A stretch of DNA of 64,000 nt. Origin: Brugia malayi (Eukaryota > Nematoda > Chromadorea > Rhabditida > Onchocercidae). Under the pieces are notes generated by a model, which worked only from the letters and a program-made list of their open reading frames with translations, had not been told where the DNA came from and did not search any database. Below are positions 56,001 through 64,000 of this stretch, piece by piece. The translations under genes and the position numbers were made by a program. The first letter of the stretch is position 1. The number at the start of each line of letters is the position of its first letter. The stretch is from assembly GCF_000002995.4 (NCBI RefSeq), contig NW_025062479.1:10893721-10957720 (forward strand), read 5' to 3'.

Positions 56001-59000
56001 GGCAATGTTTTAGGAGGAGCCCGGAAACGTTTTCTTTCTTTCAATGGATTTCGCATCAAGGCTTTCTTTAATTCCCTGAGAGCAAATTTTATGCAAATGC
56101 TTAAGTTTTAAAGAATAAAAATAACCTTTATTTTTCAATTAAATCACCAGGGAAAGAGTTGGAACTATAAAGGTCGGTATGAGTAAACACAAAGATTCAG
56201 AGATAATAGCATAGAAAATTCTAAGATTAGATACATAAATAATACAGTGTAATTAAACGTATTCAAATTAAACTAAAGTTCAGTAAAATGCATTACTTCA
56301 TTGTTCCATATTTGTGTTTCGATGTAATACCACCCAAAGTTGATGAAAGTACTGATGAAGCAGCTGAATAAGCAAACAACGTATGTGGTAAAACAGATGG
56401 CCATCGTAAACTACTCAAAGCTTCCATGAATTCTTCTGCTTTCTCACTCGGTACTTCTTCATCAAACGCAAATTTCATGAGCTATAAATAGTCAGCAAAG
56501 TGTATAAATACGAATTCAACAAGTTTTAAAAGTGAAGATATAAGTGAGAATAAGGAAAAGTAAACAACAAGAGGTATGAATAAACAAAAAAGTAGACAAC
56601 ACGAAACGTAAAACAATCATAAGACGAAATAACTTCAATAATTAATAATTTACTTGGAAACCCGAACTTCGTATCTGGAAGGCATCATGTAATTGATGTG
56701 CCACACGCACGGGAATACCCTCAAGCTGAGAACTTTGCGATGAAGCATCACTAATCGGTTTTTCTTTTGTTATTGACATAACTGTCACTGAACGCACAAC
56801 CACTTGCTCACATACTGCAATTTATTACCATTTTCACTTCCAAATTTTATTCTTGTAAAAAATTAAAAAAAAAAAATAAACAAAAATCCTTATGCAATTT
56901 AATCCATGTCAAGCAAATGAAACAATGCAAAGACGTACAAAATAAATCGCAAGGTTGTCCCTTGAATACAACCCGATAATTGGTTAGGAAAATAGCTCCT
57001 TCTGCTGGAAGAAGGCTTTGTGGTGTTTCGCTACACGTTGTGCTCATTACACGCCCATCCGCTAACAAAAATACTCGCAATCCACCAGCAACAATACGTT
57101 CAGATGGTAATAAAAGTGCTGGTTGTAGTAATTTCGGCTGTAAATCAATTTAATAAACGGATATAAATTAAACGAAAAAATCAAAAGAAATATCAGAATT
57201 GAATAAAAATAGATTACTAGAAAGATTCGCGATAGCGAGCTATCTCATTTAATCAAATTGCCTACTGATTAGTTTCAAGCGAATCGTTGAAAATTATTTC
57301 AAGAAAACTGAAATTCCAACCTTATGCAAAGGTGAAAGACGTCTACTTTCAGTATAAACTTGTTCCAGATTGTCGATGTGTAATGCAACAAAACCGGGTA
57401 TTTCTCTACAAAGACTTTCAATTTGAGGTTGCTCCAAACCAGCTGATGAACAAATACGATCGATAAGTCTGTAAAGTGTAAAAATAATAAAATCCACCAA
57501 TAATAATTAATAATTCCAACATTAAAGATGGGGAAGATTAACCTGCTAATCCATCGAACAGTAGAATTTCCTAAATCTGTTGAATCGGCTTCAACAAAAC
57601 CACTTTCCACTTCACTTTCACTTACGGACAATTCAGTTTCTTCATCAAAATCACGCTTTCTAGAATTTCGATCACTTCGCCTTTCCAATTCACGTACATT
57701 AACACGACGTAGCTTTGAGACATCGAGTGGTATTCGCATGTATACCATCAGATTGATGTAATGTTTAGCCTATAACACAGAAATCGCAAAAAAATAAAAA
57801 ATAAATACATTTAACTATAAATACATCTAATTCAGAAATACATAAAAATTCGCTATTCTAAAACGGTTAAAGAAAATGATGAAATAAATTTGACACACTC
57901 AATCTACAACATTTAATTTATAAAATTTCAATGAAACAAATGGGTATATATACTTGTCCATAAACAATTGAATTTTCTTCTGTTGCACGCTTCTCGATTT
58001 CATCATCCTGAACATTTGACATGCTTGCTAGCTGATCACTCACTAAATCCATTCCGGAAGGTTTTTCCATCAAGTTCCATGTATCCGTAACGTTCTACAA
58101 TTTATGGTTTAAATATAAGGTCTTTTCTCCCTGCTTTCTTCATATATTGAATTAGAACTTCAGATTTTTTTCTTGTTTCTACACTTTTCTGGTGCTTCGC
58201 TTCTTAAAAGACCAAATTTACGGATATAACCAAAGATTTCTTCATCCGCAAATATAATATCAGCAGTTAATTTTTTAGATTTGAATAGAGAAGTAAAAAT
58301 ATTTTATCCAAATAAATACATGCTTCTTTCAGTGGAAATGGACAATCCGATCCTTCCTTTGTTGGTAAATAGAGCCGTCTAATTTGTCGATGAACATCAT
58401 GAAAGAATGCTGCTTCCCAAAACTGTTGATTATCCCATACTGCATGTTCTTGAATACACGTATATGCAAACTGATGTACGCCAGCAGTCAAACGCTATAA
58501 AAATACTTTTTTTTTTTTTTTTTTTTTAATATTATGTCCAAAACAAATACGAAAAAATTCTCACCAAACAAAGAAAAAAAGAGAAATCCAAAAAATCAAA
58601 TTCCTTAATTTGAGATGATGGTTTACCCTGCAATAAATGTTGGAGAGATATAGCATCGCATAAGCAATTCCGTGTTCATCCTCTCGAGATTCTTGCTGAG
58701 AAATTTTCGATACATAATATGCCCAATTATTATATTGAAAATTCATTTATCTCAGCCAACCTACTCAGTCTAGTTTTAACTACAAATTAAACTATTTTCT
58801 ATTCTCGATTCCACAAAATATAGCACACAGCTTTTTTCGAACGTCTGATCAAAATTGTAACCCACCCTCATTCTACATAGATTTATTTTGAAAAAAAAAT
58901 ATACATTAAGAGCGCAATTCATTAATCGCACAATTAATTCAAACTGCTGTGGGAATAAAGTTGCACGGTTGATAGGGACAAGATTTTTCCATAGTAACTG

Positions 59001-62000
59001 ACAAAATGCTACACGAGCATTAACACTTCGCATTGATAACTCTACTGCACACATTATCTGCAATCAAACAGATGTCATTTAATAGTAATAAAATACCGTC
59101 CTTTCCAGCTACTTCGCAAAACATATCTTCAAAATATCTATTTAAGAAAGAAATTCCTGGAAAGAAAAACAAAATTATCACCTTCCTAGCATCCGATAAT
59201 TTGAAATCAAATATATGATGTAAACAGCTGCCAAGAACTTGTAAACGTCTGGATACTGCTCCCATATGTTCCTCTCTAGCAATAATCCAGGGCGTAGCTT
59301 GAACACGACGTGGACATAATACAGGTGCGATGTTATTTGAGGTTGTTTTCAGCTTACATTTGATTGACTGTGATACCTTAAATAATACATGAATATATGC
59401 AAAAAAAAGAATTCTAAATAGAGAAAATTTACTCAGGCCAAATGATTAAGCATTTGATCAGCATGGATTCTATTTCAAATTAGAACCCTGATAAAGATTC
59501 TGATTGTGAGAAAACATTTAAATAATACTAACCAAATCATTATTAAGAAGACGTAATTTTGTAGATGAAAATGGAACTGTAAATCGCTGCTGAGTTACAA
59601 ATGGAGTGACTGAAAACGGAATTTCTTGCCTTTCCTGGAAAAAAATCAATAAAAAATGTAATGTAAAATGCTTAAATTTAAGTACATAAGTAATGCACCG
59701 AAAACCATGAATACTAGGAACGACAGTAAGTGGGATAACAATGAAGAAAAAGAGTACATTCTCAAGTAATTTCTCAGCAATCTCAATGATGTTTTCTATA
59801 CTGGTTGTTCGCGAAGCTAACTGACCATTTGATTGTTCGCTAATCTGAGCAACAAGCTGCAAAATTAATAACATATTTTATATGATGCCGTGTAAAATCC
59901 AAATTTACTGCAGAACAACCCATTTAATTCCAAATTCCATTTCTTGATGATACACTGTTTCTGAAAATTCTTACATATTACAAAATAACTCACTTCGTCG
60001 AATAAGTCGCAAATTCGAAAAGGTAACCCGCGTTCGGATATGAAAGACTGAAAAAGCAGGCTGTCAAGAAAAGCACGAATAAGTGGACAGGAAGAAAATT
60101 GTCGTAAACCCAAAAATGCAGATTTGTGAAAGACGATTAATGGCGACGTATAAACACGAATAACTTCCAAGCAGCATCGATATCCCACTAACAGATCCGC
60201 AAAGAAACGAAGAAAACATGCTCGAATTCTTTTATCCTAAAATACTGCAAATCAATCTAGCTGAATAAAAAAGACAACACAGATCAAAACGAGTAAAATA
60301 AAAAAAAAGTAGATGACCTGTACTTCATAAGCAGGAAATGGTGGTTGCCCAACTTTCCATGCATAATCTGCAGTAGCTAGACCGGGAAATAGTACCTATA
60401 ACATCTATGAATCCATAGCATTCTTATAAATGTTTATAACTATCACGCTAGCCTTTTTTTTAAAAAAAAATTTCATATTTATTTTCGAAAAATATGCAAA
60501 CCATCTGCAATGAGGAAGTGAGTTGCTGATGAAATGGTTGAGGAATAATAGGTATTGTAATTGAAGGGGGCACGTAAACAGCACCAACATCTAGATCCAC
60601 TACAACTGCATCTAAATCAGTACACCGTATACGAACAGTATTTAGCACACCCATGATGTATGGAGTTGGGCTTTCTAGATATTCAATGAGTAATTCAGGC
60701 AATACAGGAACATAAGTATGCCTGAAATTGTACAATAAATGTAACAAATAATGCAAAACTGTTATTCACAAACTCGATAATTATCTTTTGAACAAGTTGT
60801 TTGAATAAGAGAGCACAGTTCTCTTATTCAAGCAATTAAAACACAAAAAGGAACTAATTTTTTTCACGATTACAACTAAGCACAATATAGAGTTAACTCA
60901 CGGATAATCAAAAGGATATAGCAGCGAACGCAAAGCGTAGCAGCTATCAGCAAGCAGAGAAAGCGAACTTGATCGAAACAATATCTTATAATCAGTCATG
61001 ACAGCACAAAGCAAAGTTAGAATATTGTGGATTGTTCCTAAATCAGAAACTATTCAAAATTATAATACAATATGCATAAATCAAAGATCATAAATACTTT
61101 TTTCTCAATAAATCCTTTCAAAATATTGCCAAATAAAATCAGACAAACCTAACTGCTGCAGAAATAGCGTCACTTTGTCAGATGTGACGGGTATTGTTGG
61201 CGATTTGGGAGCTCGTACGGAAAGTCGATCACTCCCTAAGCAAAATGATACCGCAGGCATACCCGGTGTCAGATAAACCTGAGAGAGAAGTGTTGAAATC
61301 ATCAATTCCGCTTTATCTTCTGCTTCCAATAAAGCCAAGAGGATCTGATTTAAGCAGTTCTGAAACATATTATTAAATGATCTAAAAATTCGGGAGCTGC
61401 TCACCTGTCTAATTAAATTATTAAAACATTTCGGAAATATACGAGTCAAATTTCTTATAATTGAAAAAAAAAAAAAAAAAAAGGCATTACTCTGAATAAA
61501 TCGAAAAAAGGGAAACGCGATAATATCACTATAACTTTCGGTTTGAATAGGCTTGGTCCTTCATCAGATCTCGTATCATCTACCTCTTCGATGTCATCTC
61601 CACAAGGTTCGTAAACCTAAAAAGTTGATTTTTTTTTTAACATAAAGACTTTTATGCTCTGATCAAAACCATCTACTATAAAACTTGATTAATATGATAA
61701 AAACAATAATATATCTGCATGGTAACCAGCATTGACAAACATATGTCACACGAGCTCCAAATAAGCCGAAAATTTAATTTATAGTGTTAACTAGTAAATA
61801 AAATAACTACTAACAGCTTAACTTACCGGTGAATAATACAGCATCTCCCCAAGAAATGACTACTATGGAAGATGCTAACACCCTAAATTCATTCCATAAC
61901 AGCAAGCATATGAAGGCTAATTATTTTGAGCATAAAAATAATAAAATTTTTAAATAGAAAAACCAGGACAAAAATAAATGAAAGTGGAAAAATTGAAAAT

Positions 62001-62607
62001 ATAACCTGTAGACAGCAAGCGTATTGTCTGGCACCCATAATATCCGTCAATGTATTTGTGAAGAAGCAAACAGGACGCGTTTCCGCCGAAAGAGCCCAAC
62101 CTTGTGGCTGAGAAAACTGAAATCAGAAATTATTTGAAATCATAATCTCTAATTAAACTAACTTAAATCTAAAATAATTAACTACTGGAAAATCCTTCTC
62201 TCTTCTATCCTCTTTACTCTTAACAAGAAGAGAAGTATATGGAGTCCATTATAATCCAGAATGACCCGATTTCCGAATAAAAATTCACAACATACCACTT
62301 CAAGGCTTGGTGATAATGATATATCTGACCAATCATATTTTGGGAAGCGTTGTACAATATTCCCAACACTGCTCCCGTGTCCTGAAATAGTGGTTTTAGC
62401 AAAAATTTCCTTTTTAAATTTTTTTTTCGAATACAAGAGATCTTAAGTCTTAAGTTAACGTTGTAATTTAAATCTCTGGAATAAATATAGATGAGTAGAA
62501 CCAATGATATACATTTAGTAATAAAACTAACGGATTTGAGTTTCATCAAATTCGATGATGACAACGTAATCTACAAGACGGGTACTTGTTTCTTCATATT
62601 CCGACAT
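50069..62607 (-). CDS. mtm-5: SBF/MTMR5-13 (MTM-5): DENN Rab GEF fused to myotubularin pseudophosphatase
   Basis: SET-binding factors are catalytically dead myotubularins that bind active MTMRs and act as Rab GEFs through their DENN domain. The 40 minus-strand exons are 62607-62532, 62381-62296, 62116-62006, 61859-61827, 61616-61491, 61359-61149, 61037-60902, 60721-60502, 60395-60318, 60236-59994, 59856-59758, 59634-59533, 59376-59182, 59057-58905, 58695-58627, 58494-58324, 58094-57954, 57769-57543, 57468-57321, 57137-56939, 56814-56654, 56481-56297, 56075-55906, 55785-55659, 55404-55122, 54963-54734, 54650-54473, 54350-54177, 54106-53961, 53846-53702, 53357-53158, 53063-52927, 52755-52601, 52474-52361, 52102-51960, 51330-51236, 51108-50959, 50709-50573, 50471-50358 and 50164-50069, about 1987 residues. 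[43 protein letters not shown]: about 875-1000 ([17 protein letters not shown]). Myotubularin: about 1120-1650, with [10 protein letters not shown] in place of H-C-x5-R. C1 zinc finger: about 1793-1850. C-terminal [22 protein letters not shown]. The junctions after 58324 and 54734 are uncertain. The start codon follows an acceptor at 62638 that could take a spliced leader. Confidence 0.96.
51331..51959 (-). other. SBF intron holding a less AT-rich unassigned segment
   Basis: A 629-bp intron between the spacer and C1 exons of SBF. About 51,400-51,660 is less AT-rich than other introns. On + it reads [20 protein letters not shown] from an ATG near 51442 to a stop after 33 codons, with further broken frame beyond. 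No domain is recognised. Confidence 0.3.
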
Positions 62608-64000
62608 TACAGTGAGTCCAGGCAGCACACTGATCCTGGATAGAATTATTGGATGTTTTCAGAAAAAGAGTAATCAATTGGATTTTTTTTAAAATTAATA
62701 CAGCAAAAATCTCTTTGATTTATAAAGTTAGAGATTATAAAAGAAAAATTTCTGCTGTTTAGAGAAAAAAAGGTGAAACCACAAAATCGAACAATAATCT
62801 TAGCAATAATTAAAAAACAAAAAGTAAACATACTTCGAAGCAAAAATTTAATGTCGAAACTTTTGACATTTCATGTTGAAGTTTGTAACTTGCTGAATGA
62901 TGTCATAAAATTCCAATTTAGCAAATAGCTAGGAGAAAACTCAATTTGAATCCAATTTTACACATTAAAAGATGTACATGGTTAAACAAAAACCGGAAAT
63001 ACAACACATAGCATTTAATGTCCATTATATAGTTCTATTTATTAATCACACTTTTACATTTACATGCTTTTCAAACTATTCCTATTATTTTTTAATTCCT
63101 CTAATTTATTTACTCTTTAATTAAAAATAGGTTTTTTTTCTTCAAGAAAAAGAAAAGCTACTTTTAAAATTTTATGCATATCTTATATTGCACCATCCAC
63201 AATTTGACACATTTATGTTTTTTCAATTTCTATGTTTAATTGAAATAATAAAAAACTTGTATCATCTAAATATCAAAAAGAAAAACAAGAAATTTTGAAC
63301 ATCGGAAACCGAAAATAGTGGAATTCCGCATCAATGGTAAAAGATACTGTCGGGCAGCTGTTATAGATTGGTGGTTGGTTTAATATTAAGATGCGTGCTA
63401 AATTTACTATGAAGAAAAAGTGAGAGATGAATGAATTGTGGGGGCATTACAGATTTGAAGGAGGATTAGAGATAGATGGAATTGCGATATTTAATAATTA
63501 TGGTACTGAGAAAGAGATTGATAAGATTTTTAGAGAGCATATAGACAGGAGATTGAAGAAGAAAGTTTCAATAGAGAATGGTGAGAGAAATGAGTGTCAT
63601 TTAGAAAATTTGTTATACAACTGATGAAGTTATTTGTTAAAATTTATATTAAGCATAAGTAGTCAGATAAAGCTTGATTTTTAATTGTATTAATCTAAAA
63701 TTAAAATTTCAACCGTTTTTCCATACCGTTCATAGCATCTGTAACTTGTTGCCTCATTCTATTTATATGAAAAATTTTAATGGATTAAAATTAGTTAAAA
63801 TTTGAATGTGGAAAATTGATATAGTAATTTGAATTTGTTCTTTTATAAAATGTTTTTATTATTATCACTTAATTAGCTTTTATTTCCAAATATTACTAAG
63901 ATAAACAAAAATAATGAAATTATGGAGCAAAAATCGAACATAAATCCATTTTCTCCATTTAAATTTTTCATTTTCAGAACATAAAATGAAATGCATGGAG
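62608..64000. other. 5' flank of SBF with an unassigned + strand frame
   Basis: The first 30 bases upstream of the SBF ATG follow a splice acceptor (TCCAG at 62638-62642 on +), so the 5' UTR likely starts there by cis- or trans-splicing. The rest is AT-rich and shows no promoter motif. At 63427-63624 a 65-codon + frame (MNELWGHYRFEGGLEIDGIA and a Lys/Glu-rich remainder) is locally less AT-rich, but has no recognised domain and may be chance or an exon of a neighbouring gene. Confidence 0.4.

Noticed and set aside
58190..58265. Minus-strand frame [20 protein letters not shown] between two SBF exons
   Set aside because: No acceptor gives a phase compatible with either neighbour, and the family alignment does not need it.

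Overview
This is a gene-sparse, very AT-rich stretch of eukaryotic nuclear DNA, most likely from a nematode and probably a spirurid/filarial (clade III) species. The reasons are introns of about 50-600 bp with T-rich acceptors ending in TTTCAG or TTTTAG, a nematode-type Clc-like four-TM protein, worm-like orthologues of AEX-3/MADD and MTM-5/SBF, and intergenic DNA full of AT and ATT microsatellites. The species is an inference. No prokaryotic features, rRNA, tRNA or CRISPR array was seen.

Six protein-coding genes could be reconstructed exon by exon, with splice phase checked at every junction. From left to right: (1) a choline/ethanolamine kinase on + (5736-8994; first exon not certain); (2) a TMEM115-like Golgi multi-pass protein on - (12502-14884; N-terminal exon not found); (3) the DENN-domain Rab GEF MADD/AEX-3 on + (23677-35319, 31 exons, about 1420 residues, apparently complete); (4) a Clc-like/claudin-like four-TM protein on - (37051-38778, 6 exons); (5) a LIM-only (LMO1/3-type) protein on + (42797-46589, start exon not found); (6) the pseudophosphatase and DENN Rab GEF SBF/MTMR5-13 (MTM-5) on - (50069-62607, 40 exons, about 1990 residues).

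The intervals between genes hold mostly simple repeats. The largest is an ATT array of about 1.2 kb (19538-20725). Others are AT arrays at 19362 and 44315, a CA-rich minisatellite at 3826, a 23-bp perfect hairpin at 18934 and a 48-bp perfect palindrome at 40721. A less AT-rich island at about 9.53-11.3 kb is compositionally foreign to its surroundings and stays unexplained.

The most interesting coding-level signals are the GC-AG introns forced by reading frame. One is in the choline kinase. Two are in adjacent introns of SBF, and both start with the same ten bases. Two further SBF junctions are only in phase if a GC donor is used. One of the secure GC donors is followed by two skipped, phase-0 exon-like segments that could yield an alternative SBF protein. 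Functionally the window combines vesicle-trafficking regulators (two DENN Rab GEFs and a Golgi protein), a phospholipid-synthesis kinase, a membrane claudin-like protein and a transcriptional cofactor. Nothing suggests an operon: the pairs CK/TMEM115, MADD/Clc-like and LMO/SBF are convergent, and the rest are widely spaced. I found no clear previously undescribed system.
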